This document shows, piece by piece, positions 1-11,602 of a DNA stretch of 64,000 nucleotides. The translations under genes and the position numbers were made by a program. The stretch comes from Anaeramoeba flamelloides (taxonomy: Eukaryota > Metamonada > Anaeramoebidae): contig JANTQA010000047.1 in the NCBI GenBank assembly GCA_027625915.1, forward strand, positions 3,968,001 to 4,032,000, in the 5' to 3' direction. Under the pieces are notes generated by a model. The model was not told the DNA's origin and made no database searches. It saw nothing but the letters and a program-made list of their open reading frames with translations. How positions within the stretch are numbered: position 1 is the stretch's first letter; each line of letters starts with the position of its first letter.

Positions 1-2
1 TC

Positions 3-1271
3 TTGGCAATGCAAATTGAGGGTGACAAATTAATGAATTGTGATGGGCAAATTGAAATAAAATTTGAAATTAAAAAAGAAATGGAGCCAACCAGTCGAAT
101 GAAAAAAAAAAAGATCTTAAAGGATGGCTTATATTGGGCCATTTTAATTGACTATTATTTGCTAATCTCTGAAACCGCTGAAGCTCGTGACAGTTTAGGG
201 CAATACCCATTAATTGGGACAAATTTGGAACCAAAAATGGATATATCAAACAAGAAAAAGCCAAAATTTGAAATCAAATTAACAAACCCAGTTCACGGAG
301 ACATTACCTTAATCTTTAAAACTGATTTTTTAATGGAAAGATGGGAGGCATCCTTAAAAAGAGCAATTTTCAAATTAAGAACATTAATCTCCGGATTTGA
401 ATCCGATAAGCCAAATAATGAAGGAAGCTTGTCGTTTCGTACAAAGATCAGGGGATTTCACAAATATTATGTCAAGACGGGAGATGATAATTTATTATGC
501 TATAAAAAAAAAGAAGATCAGAATCAGGCTGTTATTAAAATCCCCTATAAAAACTCATTCATTTTCCCTTACTTTCAAAAATCCTATTCCTTTGTTATTA
601 GAACTAATCCAGAAATGAACCATCATAAATTCCAATGCGAAAACAAAGAAGAGTATGACCAATGGATGCACGTTTTACAAAGAAGAATAGCAACCTGCGA
701 CGAGGCAGATTTATCCACCGATGTGGAATTTCTAATGGGACAAAACCCTGAGCTTTCCCAAGAGCAAATCACAGAGCTCCAGAACATTTCTTCCTTCAAA
801 AAAAATGAACTGCAATCTTTATATAAGAAATGGAGATTAGAATATAAATCCGGTAGAGTCTCTAAAACTACCTTCGGTAGATTCGCTCAAAAGCTTGGCG
901 TTGAAGGAGAGGTTGAAAAGGAATTTTTGTATAATGGCTTTGACCAAAACAAAAATGGTTTGTTAGGGTTTGATGAAATCGTCATTGGCTTAAACGCACT
1001 AATTAAAGGTAACAAATTAGACAAAATTGAATTCGCCTTCTATGTCTATGATCGTGATGGTAACAAAAAATTAACAGAAAAGGAGTTTTGGTATGTTTTT
1101 TGTCAATTACAAAATATTGAAGAAGGTTCTGAAATCGGTGAAGATATACATAAGCTATTTTTAAGAATTGATAAAAATAAAAATGGCGAAATTGATCTTG
1201 AAGAATTTAAAAAAGAAGCTCAAAAAGACCTTTCTTTTGTAAAATGTTTAAGATTATTTGAGATAAATTAA
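3..1271 (+). CDS. PH-PH-EF-hand protein, 3' part (probably partial at the window edge)
   Basis: The frame is open from the window edge to a TAA at 1271. The first in-window ATG is at 9, but the gene very likely starts upstream. Two regions read as pleckstrin-homology domains: about residues 35-125, ending in a W-containing helix (MERWEASLKRAI), and about 140-230, ending YDQWMHVLQRRI. They are followed by a calcium-sensor-like helical part with three canonical EF-hand loops, starting at residues 314 (DQNKNGLLGFDE), 350 (DRDGNKKLTEKE) and 390 (DKNKNGEIDLEE). Family knowledge: PH domains bind phosphoinositides and EF-hands bind Ca2+. I infer a Ca2+-responsive, membrane-recruited signalling protein. 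No catalytic domain is visible in this part, so one could lie upstream (phospholipase C-delta has a PH-EF order). The downstream flank is a long T-rich tract. Confidence 0.8.
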   Translation: MAMQIEGDKLMNCDGQIEIKFEIKKEMEPTSRMKKKKILKDGLYWAILIDYYLLISETAEARDSLGQYPLIGTNLEPKMDISNKKKPKFEIKLTNPVHGDITLIFKTDFLMERWEASLKRAIFKLRTLISGFESDKPNNEGSLSFRTKIRGFHKYYVKTGDDNLLCYKKKEDQNQAVIKIPYKNSFIFPYFQKSYSFVIRTNPEMNHHKFQCENKEEYDQWMHVLQRRIATCDEADLSTDVEFLMGQNPELSQEQITELQNISSFKKNELQSLYKKWRLEYKSGRVSKTTFGRFAQKLGVEGEVEKEFLYNGFDQNKNGLLGFDEIVIGLNALIKGNKLDKIEFAFYVYDRDGNKKLTEKEFWYVFCQLQNIEEGSEIGEDIHKLFLRIDKNKNGEIDLEEFKKEAQKDLSFVKCLRLFEIN

Positions 1272-1881
1272 TAATCGTTTTTTTTTTAACTTTTTTTTGT
1301 CTTTTTAACTCTACTTTTTCTTTTTCTCTTTTTATTTTTTTCTTCTTATTCTTATTCTTTTTTTTTTTTTTCTTTTTCTTTTTCTTATTATTTTTCTTTT
1401 TCTTCTTATTATTTTTTTTTTATTCTTTTTTTTTCTTTTCTTTTTCTTTCTAAATGTTGTGGAATAATTTTGAATTCAAAATTAGATTATTACTATTATT
1501 ATTTAAAAATTTATTGCTTAAATAAAAAAAAAATTACACTTTTAAATACAATAACCATTTACATGAGAAAAATACAGGAGTAAATACTCCTTCATATTAC
1601 ACCAGAAATGGTACATTTAACTTAGAATTGAACAATAATTATGAGTTTTAATTTAAAACAAAATTTGGAATAAATTCTAAAATAAATTTTGAAAATAAAT
1701 TCCTCTTAAAAAAAGAAAAACTTAATTTTTTTAACAACTTTTTCGCTTTTATTCTTTCAGAGATAACTTAAGTGTCAATAGGAAAAGCTTTATAGAATAG
1801 AATGATTTCTTTTAGTTTAATAGTCAACATTCAATCAAAGAATATTCAATAAAATAAGTAATTGAGAAAATGTATTTTTGA

Positions 1882-2152
1882 TTGTTGTATTTTGTGACTA
1901 TTTTTCAAAAAATTAAACCAAGTTCAATTCACAAAAGCAAAGCAAGCCAAACAAAGAGATGGCTCTTAAAGAAAGTTATTCATGCTCTTTTTCAAATTGG
2001 GAATATTGAGAGGTAAAAAAAAAATCGCTATTCGGGGAACTAATAATAAATAACTGGGCTGTAGAGTGCAGTTAAGGATTATTCGAATTTTATTCCCAGT
2101 GGCTATTACTTTTATACCCACAACACGAATTATAAACTCAAAAGAATGTTGA
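1882..2152 (+). other. Possible spliced coding segment (weak)
   Basis: An open frame from 1882 to 2012 ends at a GT donor (2013). Joined to 2065-2152 after a TAG acceptor, it continues open to TGA. The joined peptide includes KKVIHALFQIGNIER and ITFIPTTRIINSKEC. There is no start codon in the frame after the preceding stop. In another frame an ATG at 1960 runs into a TGA just before the same donor. The stretch has more G and C than its surroundings. It could be a real exon pair, a gene relic, or chance; I do not recognise the sequence. Confidence 0.18.
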
Positions 2153-2263
2153 GTTAATAGATCTTGTTAAAAAGAAAAATTTGGGTTTTTTTGAGCAAGA
2201 CAAAAAAAATTTACTTTCCAAATCCAAAATTTTTCACTCAAAATTTTCGACGTCCAAAATGTT

Positions 2264-2362
2264 ATTGGGAAAATGTCACCATACTTTACATTGAAGTATG
2301 TTAGAGTTGGTGGTGAGTGTAGCCACCCATTTGAAAAGAAAGTGGAGTGACATTTTCCCAAT
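2264..2362. repeat. Short inverted-repeat element (99 bp)
   Basis: A perfect 16-base inverted repeat, ATTGGGAAAATGTCAC at 2264-2279 and its complement at 2347-2362, encloses a second small palindrome (CATACTT...AAGTATG). The size and structure suggest a miniature inverted-repeat element or a structured RNA. It appears only once in the window, so it could be either. Confidence 0.5.
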
Positions 2363-3141
2363 ATCAAAAAAAATAGCTTTTTATTTTTGCCTCGCTTTGT
2401 TGGGATTTTTCGAAAAGTTTTTGGATCAATAAAATGATTTTAGTCAAAATCCTAAATTGCTAAAAATTGGCAATATTTTGACTTTCCCTCAATTCACTGG
2501 ATTTTAAAGGTATTAATCTATATACTGCTTTGTATTTCAATGCTCACAGATCATAAAATTCAGATAGTCCTTAAGTACATCGTTTTTTATGATTCTTGTT
2601 TTTGTTTTGAAAAAATATTGATTTTCTTATCAAAACAAAAGTTAATAAAAATCTAATTACGGTTTTCCAGAATTCGAAAGAATAGAGTTAAATTCAAGAT
2701 TTTATTCAATTCTTTTAAATCTTGGAAAAATTAACTGCAAAAAATATTTAACATGGAGAGGTTCATATTGTATTTTGTATTTCAGAAATTTTACAAACTT
2801 CCGAAACAGATATTCTTATTTATATGATCTGAATACAATAAAAACGATATCTTGCAATTTCTGTAAAAACCATTCTGATTAAGAAACTAATGAAGAAATC
2901 GATCAGTTTTCTTTGTGACTGCCCATCTTATGAAAAAAATTGAAAAATTTCGATTAAAAGATTTTTTGAAAATAATCTTTTGAATATTTTTCATAAACAA
3001 GATCCATCCTGTTTATTAGAACTCTAGTGAATAATAAACTAATTTTTGAGTCTTTAATAAAATTTCTAAATATAATTTAGGAGTATCGCAGCCGTGTTGT
3101 CAAGTACCGTAGAGTGTTGTTGAGTAGCTGTAGAATACCTG

Positions 3142-3310
3142 GGTTTTCTTGAGGTTTTCTGTTTTATTTTTGAAATCTATTTATTTTCGTTAGGTTTTTT
3201 TTACTTTTTGAAATAAACCGAAAATTTATTAAAATTTTCTGTTTATTTCCGAAAGTAAAAAAAACCTAGAACACTTCACAAATAAACAGAAAACTCAAGA
3301 AAACCTAACG
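3142..3310. repeat. Hairpin-repeat family, copy 1
   Basis: Nested inverted repeats: an outer GGTTTTCTTGAGGTTTTCTG arm pairs with CTCAAGAAAACC near 3293-3306, and an inner TTTTTACTTTTTGAAATAAA arm pairs with a matching complement around 3241-3265. Related copies lie at 24580-24665 and 41971-42169. A companion hairpin (CCAGAATTCAAAAGAATAGA and its complement) sits at 3427-3495, with relatives at 2662-2735, 24505-24571 and 42254-42320. The two hairpins recur together, so they probably move or duplicate as a unit. Confidence 0.6.
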
Positions 3311-3761
3311 GAACTTTTCCCGAATTTATAAGAATTGAGTAAAATCAGAGATTTTTCTCTATTATTTTGAATTCTGGAAAAGCTAACGAAAAGTACAGTC
3401 AAGTACCATAGAGTACCTAACAACGTATTTCCAGAATTCAAAAGAATAGAGTAAAAGCTTTGATTTTTCTCCATTCTTTTGAATTCTGGAAAACTTTCTG
3501 GCGTTTTTTTTTTTGATTTGAGAAATAAAAAGGAAATTTCTTCAATTTTCTGTTTATTTCAAAAATTAAAAAAAAACATAACGGCAAACAGGAAATGTTA
3601 ATAACTCCTCTGCTAAATAATAATAGTATATAACACACCCATTCTCAAATGAAAAACACATACAGTGTTGTTATTTTATGTACAATGTCTAACGGTATAT
3701 GTATGAAAAAATAGTTTAGAATTGTTCATAACTTAATTCTAAAAAAAAAGATAAAAATAAA

Positions 3762-6700
3762 TTATTTTTTTATTTTCTGTAATTCTTCATTGAAATTACA
3801 ATTTTCATTTAATTGGTAATATTCCACAGCATCTTCTAATTCTTCAACAATTAATTCTGGATCTTCATCTGCTGTTAATTGAATTTTATTCGTATAAAAA
3901 TATTTAATTAAAATTTCCAAACTTTCAATTGATTTATTAGAATAATCTTTTATCTGGTTAATGTTTTTTTCGTTTAAATTTAAATTATCAAACATGTCCC
4001 GAAATAAGCCACTTCTAGCCAATAAAATAGATTTATGAACCAACAATCCGTCTTCCTCCTCTTCTTCTTCGTTGTCTTCTTTTTCTTCCGCCCCTTCTTG
4101 CTCTTTGACCACATCGACTTCCTTATTTTTATTAATAAGTAATATTTTAAAATCTTTTGAATCGTCATCTTTATATAATTTTATTAAATCATTTTCTAAA
4201 GAATTTTCAAATTGATCCGAATTTGGATCCAAAGAGATCTTCAATAAATTAAAAATTTTCTGAATTATTTTTTCATGCACAGTATTATTTTTTAATTGGT
4301 TGTAATAAACCCATTTTAAAAAGACATTCAAATCCTTTTTAGATAAATGATTTTGATTAATTAAATTTTGAAATTCATTTATTTTTAACCCAGTTCTTAA
4401 TTCAATCAGAATTTTATGCACCTTGATTATCTGGCCATCGGATAATTTCAAATCAAGATCTGCAAATTTTTGCCTTTTCAAGAATTGCTTTAAATCAAGT
4501 TTCAGGCTATCCAACAAAACTGTAGGCTTATAAACAAATGTTAGAGTTGGGCAGCAAGCAATTTTTAATGACTTTATTCTGACAAGATGAGAAGGTATAT
4601 CGTATTCTTGTGGTATGTATGGACTTTTGAATTGGTTCGTTGGCCTAGTGGAGCGGGAAAACCCCCACCCAAAGAGTCTATTTTCCGAGGTCAGCACTAG
4701 CCCAAATGCCACGCCAGATTCAAGTTGTATAGCTTTATGATTTTTCAACATTTCAATCTCTGTGAAGACACCCAGCTTTTTGTTGTGCCCATTGTAGTCT
4801 CCTCTTCCACAGCTGAAAGTCCTTCCTTCTTTTTTTGTTATTAAAACAGAAATTAATGCCGCCTTAAAATCTAAAATGTCGGTGACTTGAAAAGGCAAAT
4901 TCGTTAGTTTTTCAGGTGTGTGCGCATGCCCCCTAAAGCGACCAAGCCCAAGTCCCCCGTCATAATTATAGCCACTTACAAAGAGCTCGTCGTCCGTTGT
5001 AATTACAAAAAATGACATCGAGCCATGCCAACTAAAGACTCGTTTGACATTTTCAAGTATAAGTATCGGCGTTTTTTGATAATGTTCTTCTCTTTTAATC
5101 CCAAGTCTCCCTAAGAAATAATTGTTTAAAGAATAATTAAAAAAAAAAAAAAAAAAAATTAATAGTTAAACTTTCTGGCTTAATCCTGGATTTTAAATTC
5201 TTCAATTTCAAGTTTCCCTATTTAAAGTATCAAATTAAACTCTATAAAAAAAAATATTCACATATTGCTTTTTTGACTTATTATTTTAACAATTTTTTTA
5301 TTAAACTATTTTTCAGTCAAAGGGGCCCAGTTGTAATGGATAAAATACATGTGTTTAAAGGGTTTGACTGGATATTAGAAGAAAAAATTTATTTTGGAAA
5401 TTTTCAAAATTTAAATCATTTTTTCACATTTTTGTTTTTTTTTTTCGATTTTTTTTTTAAAACGTAAATAAGTCGCAAAAAATTTTTTTTATTGCAAGAT
5501 CAAGAGTCACTTGGTAAAAACGTGTTATTCTAAGGTCATTGAAACCATGGAAATGATTGTTGATAAATCATATTGATTTCTATTGCAATTCTATTCAATC
5601 TTTGATCTTGATATTTGTTTAATAAATGTGAAAAATTTTCACTTCATTTTCATTTCCTTTTTCAAATAGAGAGCACAAATACCAACATAATTTTTTTGGG
5701 GACTTGGTTTCTAAAAGAAAAGTATGTAAAATAAAGTAAAAATTGTTTCGTATTTATTATTCAAATACCAGTAGAAGTTCAAAACGAACATTGTCGTTTT
5801 TCTCAATGGGGCCCTAAGAATTTGAATTTTTCAATTTTTAAGAAAATCCATTGATTAATTAGTTTTCTTTCAGACATATTTCAACAATTCCTTGATGTAT
5901 ATTATTCTGTTTATTTCTTATTTTCACTTCAAAGGTAAATTATATAAAATATTTGATATTTGAAAAAAAGGTTTTTTTTTGGATTCCCCTTTGACTGAAA
6001 CAGAGTTTATATTGGCACAATCACAAAAATCAATCTCCTCCAAATTTTTTACTTTTTAGAAATTATGAAGGATATTCATTCATCTCGCATTTCCATTTTG
6101 TGTTTACGGTATACTCTTTGGAAAGCTAACTCTTGCTTAGCAAACTTTTATAAATCTTGAATAAAAAGATCCATTAAATTGAAATTTATTTTGTGAAATA
6201 AATTTTGATCAGAAATCAAAAGCAATTTTATCTTTATTTTAAAAAATTTTTGACTAATAAACTGGAACTATTCTAATTTTCAAAATATGAAAAAAAAAAA
6301 AATGAATCGATTAAATATTCTTTCAGGATACTCGAAAATACAAAATAATCGAAAATTTTTTTAAAACGTTAAAATCACTTGTTAAAGAATTTCTAAGAAA
6401 CACCGGTGTAAATATACTCGGTTTAATGACATAATTGCAATTTTATTGTACAGTATAGTGAAATTTCTGGGACACCTCATTATTACTTCGTACATCTTTT
6501 TGTAAAACCTAAATTTAAAATTGGGACATTTTTTTTTAATTGGGACAATTTTTTATTAGAATAGAAAATTTTAATTGGGAAAATTTAGAAGTGAAACACC
6601 TTTTTACAGAACTAAAAAATTAAATTGGGACACTTTTGTATTTTGGGAAATTTTTATTGTTTTTGGACAATTCACAAATGTTTAAAGTATCAAAAAAACC

Positions 6701-9700
6701 GAATAAAACATAAAAGGTTAACAAAAGTATCTTTCAAATATTTTTATTGCAGTATATATATAAAAAAAAATGAACAACTCACAAAGTACCTAACAAATTT
6801 CCTCCCCTTTTTAACTATCTTAAAAAAACTCATCCAAGGAATCTTTTGGAACCATGTTTTTTTTTTTTGCAATTTCTTTTACTTTTGACATCAGCAACAA
6901 ACATATTTCTAATTGTCACCACAATATTAATAATTTGAAAACAATACTTCTTAATGTTTTTTTTTAAAAAAAACACCGATATCTAACAAGAATTATCCAC
7001 CAAAAGAAATTCAATGCAAATAACGGTTAATAATTTTAAAAAATAAAAAAAAAAAATAAAAAATTTTTATTGATGGGATCTTTTCGAGCCATATTTTTTT
7101 TTTCAATTTCTTTTACTTTCATAATCAGTAACAAATGCATTTCTAATTGGAACCAAAAATATTTACCAATGAAAAAGTGTATTTTTTTACACAATCAATT
7201 TTCCCAATTCAAAAAAAAAGAAAACCAATTCGATTTTGGGAAAAAAAAAATAATAATAAAAAGAAAAAAAATAAAAAGCAAAATAATAATAATAACAAAG
7301 AGAAAAAAAATGAAATATTCCTTATCAAAAAAATTTTAGTCAAGTGAACATATGATTTTGGGAATTGTATTCATTTTTTTTTCATTTGAGAAACAGTCAA
7401 TTATGATCTGTTTATTTTTTTTTTTTTGTTAAAAACAATAAACGAAAAGAAACAGAATTGGGATTAAATCCAAAAAATCGAAAAGAAGACTTCTGTATGA
7501 TACTCTAAGCCTAATATCAAAAATAAATTGTCCCAATTAAAAATCAATATAAATCAAAAAAATGTGTCCCAATTAATAAAAATTTAATTTTTCTGAAAAG
7601 TGTCACAATTAAAAAACAATGTCATTAAAAAAAAAATACCCCATTACAGATTTGTCACAAGCAATTAATACGTGCAAAGTAATTTATAATCCTGTACATT
7701 AAATTAAGTAAAACTATTTGGTAAAAAAATTTTTTAATATAGGTTGCCCAATTTAAATCTCTTCATTTTGAAAATTATTCAAACAAAACATCAAAAGAAA
7801 ATTTTTTCTTATTTTTTTAAATGTCAAAACAAAGTAATTATCAAATTAGATTTTTTCTAATAAAATTATCAGTTATCTAAGGAATAATCACAACAAAAAA
7901 GATTTTGGTTTTTGGGCATCTTCTCTATTAATTTTGAAGAGTTGGCATTTTTTTGATTTTTCTACATTTACCCAAGGCTTAAAAATTGATAGATTTAGAA
8001 TATTGAACCGATATCCCAAATAGAACGGTTAATGGTTGCTTGATACTTTATTTATATTTATCTATAAAATGGGAATAATTTTTTGAATTTTGACTAATTA
8101 TTTTTAATTGATCAGAAAAATGGATTTTACAGGGTTTTTTGAAAATTTCGGTTGTATTTGATTTGTGCTTAATTTAATCGAAGCTAAAGAATTGTGAAAA
8201 ACAGATTTTTTTGTTTTCTTTTTTTGATCTCCAAATGAGATGGATTTTTGTTACTTTTTTTGAGTGTATTATATCCAATCAATCGTAATTAGATGATTTC
8301 AGAAAAGACCACATTGAAACCACTCAAGGATTCCAGGAAGGTTACAGTTGCCTTAAGGACCACGTTTCCATCTTTGAGGGGGTTGAGTAATTGTGTTATT
8401 TCACTTTCGCTTCTCACAAAAAATTTTCACACGGAAGAAATTGGTCAAAAAAAAAAAAAAAACATTTTATTTTTTTTTTTTATTGTTGAAGAAGTGTAAA
8501 TTACACTCTGGATACCCTTTTACTTAAATTCCCTTTCAGAAATTTAAGCGTAAAATCATAGATTTCACGATTATTATTTAATGAAAATAGTTTCAAACTG
8601 TTTGTTTTAAATTAATTCATTATGAAATATTAATCTATCTTTTTCATAGGAAGGATAGACCCATAAAAAATGATCAATATTTTCAATAATTTCTTGTTTT
8701 AATAAAGAGATCTAAATATTTGAACAACTATAGATCAAATGAAATAGGTTACTTTATTAAGTTTTTTAGAAACTTTCTCGATGGTTTGATTCTATAAAGT
8801 GCTAAGGTTTTAAGAATAAGATTTGGTTTTACAAAATTGAGTTGCTTTTTTTTTTTTTCTTTTTTTTTTTTTTTGAGTTTCCCAAATCTTGTTTTCGCAA
8901 AATCCCAGTACAAGATACCGACTCGACAGCAAAAACCCAGTCCAGGTAACGACTCGACAGATTGTACGTAAAGTCCAATTCGGTTCACTTTGGTTGGCTT
9001 CAGATCGCATTCGTTGGATTCAGTTCTCCACAGTTGCATAAGTCCAGCTCAATTCATTTTAGATCTGATCATTAAAAAGTTTGGTTAGGTTAGTCATGAC
9101 CAAGTCCACCAATTCTTATAATGATTTTTTATTCCTTGAACCTCTCCAAGCACCTAAAAAAACAAAAAGAGGAGGAACCCAAACAACTTAAAAAGGGAAA
9201 TTTGGAAAAGGTAAAAAGTATAAAAAATAAAAAAACATTTTATTTAATCTTTACCTTTTCACGCAAACTTTTTTTCTTTGTTTTTCAATGAAAAGGAAAA
9301 TTGAAAATAACAAAAAAAATAATTGCAAAAAATGGCTTTTGGGGATTTTCAAGTGCATTTCAAATTTGAGAACATTTCAAACTAGTAAAAGCAAATGTAA
9401 AAAATATGTAGAACAGCCCAAGAAAATAGTGTGAGTTATGAAAGCTGAAATGGAAATTCTAAAATATTAAAATCACGATTTGGTATGATCTAACAAGGTA
9501 AAAATTGTGAAAATTGTAGAAATTGTGAAAATTTCAGATTTTTTCTAAAAGAAATACTACTCGGACAAATAGTACTTGGATAACATAACTCTTTCAAGGG
9601 CGATTTTATACGATTATTTCACTGTTTGAACCTAAAAACGTAGTCCTTAAACGTGAAAATCGTCGATAAAAAGTATACCATTTTTGGAAGAAATAGGGAA

Positions 9701-10318
9701 ATTACCGAGTAACCACCAATTTTCTTAACTAGAATCTGGCTCAGGTTTTCTAAATCTCTTGATTTGAAATCCAAATTAAAAAAAAAAAAATTAAAGAAAT
9801 CTTCAAAATCTATTAAAGAGAAAAAAAGTTTTACCATTATCAATCAAGCCATGACCATAAAGTTTGCCGCCTTTACAAAGGAAAAAGGCGTTTGAAGTAG
9901 CAATTTGAAATGATTCTACGAATAAACCATTATTTATAAAAAAAGTAAGAGGTATTAATTGTTCCTCATTTTTTTTGGGATCTTCGACATTTGTTCCATA
10001 ATAACGTCTAGAATCGCGATACGCTAATAAGTAGACTTTCCCTGACTTTGTTAGAATTAAAAAAGAGTGTGATGCTTGAATATCGATGATTTTTTCGTTT
10101 TTTAATTCATAACGTCGGATTTCTTTGTTTTTTTCGTGCACCTCGATTTTGCCATCAGCTTTTAAAAAAAGGACTTGGTCATTTTTAGTGGAAACAATTT
10201 TTTTTACATTCGATACTTTATTAACAGGTGTCCATAAAGGAAGCTTGGAGAAATACCTTGGGTCCTTCACCAAAAAATTATGTTCCCTTCTCCCGCTATA
10301 ATAAATATCTGAAGTCAT
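3762..10318 (-). CDS. RCC1-repeat protein with two BTB domains; exons 10318-9835 and 5110-3762
   Basis: Exon 1 (ATG at 10318) encodes 161 residues of RCC1-like repeats and stops at a phase-1 donor, AATG|GTAAAAC, after LYGHGLIDN. Exon 2 begins after TTTCTTAG at 5111 with GGAGACTTGGG. Joining them gives GHGLIDNGRLGIK, a canonical RCC1 blade junction, and a single 610-residue frame ending at 3762. Exon 2 carries further RCC1 repeats (VSGYNYDGGLGLG), then two BTB/POZ domains: one starting near FADLDLKLSDGQIIKVHK, and a second interrupted by an acidic EDNEEEEEED insert before GLLVHKSILLARSGLFRDMF. RCC1 folds are beta-propellers; BTB domains dimerise and often serve as cullin-3 adaptors, so an adaptor role is inferred. 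The implied 4.7 kb intron is about 20 to 80 times longer than most other introns here and is packed with transposon relics. The alternative is two truncated paralogues sharing an ancestral intron site. Confidence 0.7.
5304..6007. mobile_element. TA-flanked MITE, family A copy 1 (704 bp)
   Basis: The terminal inverted repeats are AACTATTTTTCAGTCAAAGG at the left and the complement of AACTCTGTTTCAGTCAAAGG at the right. TA duplications flank it at 5302-5303 and 6008-6009. Most of its body matches the element at 45629-46322 in inverted orientation, and the ends also match 18156-18700. It contains no transposase. TA targets and these ends fit a non-autonomous Tc1/mariner-type element. It lies inside the inferred giant intron of the RCC1-BTB gene, 194 bases from the acceptor. 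A smaller hairpin motif (TACTGGTATTTGAATAATAA and complement, about 5605-5773) is nested within it. Confidence 0.85.
6451..7694. mobile_element. TA-flanked element with subterminal AATTGGGACA repeats (1.24 kb)
   Basis: TA|CAG...CTG|TA boundaries fall at 6449-6450 and 7695-7696. Near the left end AATTGGGACA or close variants recur at about 6520, 6538, 6573 and 6622. The complementary form (TGTCCCAATT) recurs near the right end at about 7528, 7568 and 7604. Multiple short repeats in inverted arrangement at both ends resemble transposase-binding arrays. The interior holds an imperfect direct duplication of about 100 bases (around 6836-6925 and 7075-7165). The length matches a full Tc1/mariner element, but I recognise no transposase. 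Confidence 0.55.
8289..9291. other. GC-richer island with coding-like fragments
   Basis: Within the inferred giant intron, this stretch is richer in G and C than its flanks and holds several open fragments. Minus strand, 8432-8289: an open frame ending at a stop, containing LLNPLKDGNVVLKATVTFLE. Minus strand, 9039 to about 8880: a start codon followed by MQLWRTESNECDLKPTKV. Plus strand: an open frame from an ATG at 9121 with NLSKHLKKQKEEEPKQLKKG. A CGACTCGACAG motif occurs twice, 38 bases apart. Possible explanations are a nested gene, exons of the host gene, or a decayed gene. I recognise no family and cannot join the pieces convincingly. Confidence 0.25.
9619..9770 (-). pseudogene. RCC1-like fragment just downstream of RCC1-BTB exon 1
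   Basis: A frame containing DLENLSQILVKKIGGYS and then VISLFLPKMVYFL ends at TGA. It follows the pattern of an RCC1 blade (LEN-V--I--GGYS---L---G-V). It sits 65 bases past the donor of exon 1 on the same strand. It lacks the N-G-x-L-G continuation that exon 1 needs and that exon 2 at 5110 supplies exactly. It is probably a decayed or duplicated exon, or an alternative terminal exon. Confidence 0.35.
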
Positions 10319-10642
10319 TGAATGAGGAAATATTAAAAAATGAAAAATTATAATAAGGTTTTGGTTGTTATGAAATGCGAAAAAATAATGATCCTAAGTC
10401 AACTTGTTGAAACATTATTATTCATTTAAAGTTCTGGGATTGTATTAGATTATGGAAGGAGTAACCATAAGGCTGCAATTGTTGTATTTTTACAAATTTT
10501 AGGGATTAACGTCTTCCTTTTAACAGAGAGAGGTATTATATTAAATGTAATTTTGGACTCCAGTGTGTTTCACATCAACTCTCCATGTTTCCTATGTATC
10601 TATAAAATAGATTCTTAAAAAATATAGAAAAGTTAATCTCTA

Positions 10643-11119
10643 CTGTAGTCAAAATAATCCGTGCAAAAAAATATAATGCGTGTTTCAAAATAAAAAGCGT
10701 GTTTTTTTGTTATAGTTGACCAATACATTAACAAATCAAAGAAACCAATAATAAACCCTAAAAAAATATGGTATTGGTTTCTTAAAGTTCTATTATTTAA
10801 AAAGAAATTCTTAAAATGAAGGATCAAATTGTGTTATTTATCTCAAAAAATAGAATTAATTTTTTTAAAAATTCTAATCATAAAAAAAACAAAAAAATTC
10901 AAAAAAGTTGAGAATATTATGGAAAATTTTCAACTATTTACATGAATAATTTAAATTTTACTGAAAATAACCAGACCTTTACTTTCAAAATTGATTTGAA
11001 CTTAGGTATACTATTTGTTAGTAGATTGGGTGTTGCCTTGGTACAAGAATAAAAAAAAGCACGGATAATATTTTGAAACACGGATTATATTCACTGTGCA
11101 CGCTTTATTTTGATCACTG
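10643..11119. mobile_element. TA-flanked MITE (477 bp), repeated CGTG subterminal motif
   Basis: The left end, CTGTAGTCAAAATAATCCGT, is complemented at the right end by the form CAGTGATCAAAATAAAGCGT. TA flanks both sides (10641-10642 and 11120-11121). The inner arms continue with paired GTGTTTCAAAATA motifs and several CCGTG/GCGTG words. No coding capacity is seen. It occurs once in the window. Confidence 0.65.
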
Positions 11120-11377
11120 TATCAATTAAAAATGATCCTTCTATCATAAAAAACCCCAAAGAATTTCAGCAACAAAAAATCCTTATTTTGAGACAAAATT
11201 TAAATGGTAAGCCATCAATAGAAATTACTTGACCTATAAAATATGTTTCTTAAATTTGTTGGCAAAATTTTTTGCAGCTGATAAAAAATTCAATTGTCTT
11301 AAAAAATTTAATAATTAACGAATAGTTTCTTTTGATAAATTATTTCAGAAATCTTGAAAATATTGAGATGTTACAAC

Positions 11378-11602
11378 TACTGTTAATTGTTAAATAAAAA
11401 GATCAAAATTTTCATTCAACTTTCCAAAAAAAAACAAATCCAAGAAATTAAAATAAATCATCAAAATTCCGTATTCTAAAAAGCTAATTAATAATTTAAG
11501 CTTCTTTAGATATTAAAAAGTTAAAATATTACAGGATTTAAAAAATCTTTTTGGGAAAGCTGAATTTAAATTTTGTTCAAATTTATTTTGAAACAAATAG
11601 TC
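11378..11602. mobile_element. MITE family with GATCAAAATTTTCATTCA arm, copy 1
   Basis: The left arm, running to AAAGATCAAAATTTTCATTC then AACTTTCC, pairs with a right arm ending AAATTTATTTTGAAACAAAT then AGT. The same architecture recurs at 15185-15430 and 54687-54913. Those copies share the arms and much of the interior (for example, TTCTTTAGATATTAA in copies 1 and 3). No open reading frame. A clean target duplication is not visible. Confidence 0.6.

Larger units (their letters stand above)
1272..3761. other. Intergenic, T-rich then repeat-bearing
   Basis: A pyrimidine-dominated tract follows the first gene (about 1278-1450). The rest is AT-rich and holds one weak coding candidate (1882-2152), a 99-base inverted-repeat element (2264-2362) and members of a hairpin-repeat family (2662-2735, 3142-3310, 3427-3600). 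I saw nothing else. Confidence 0.6.
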
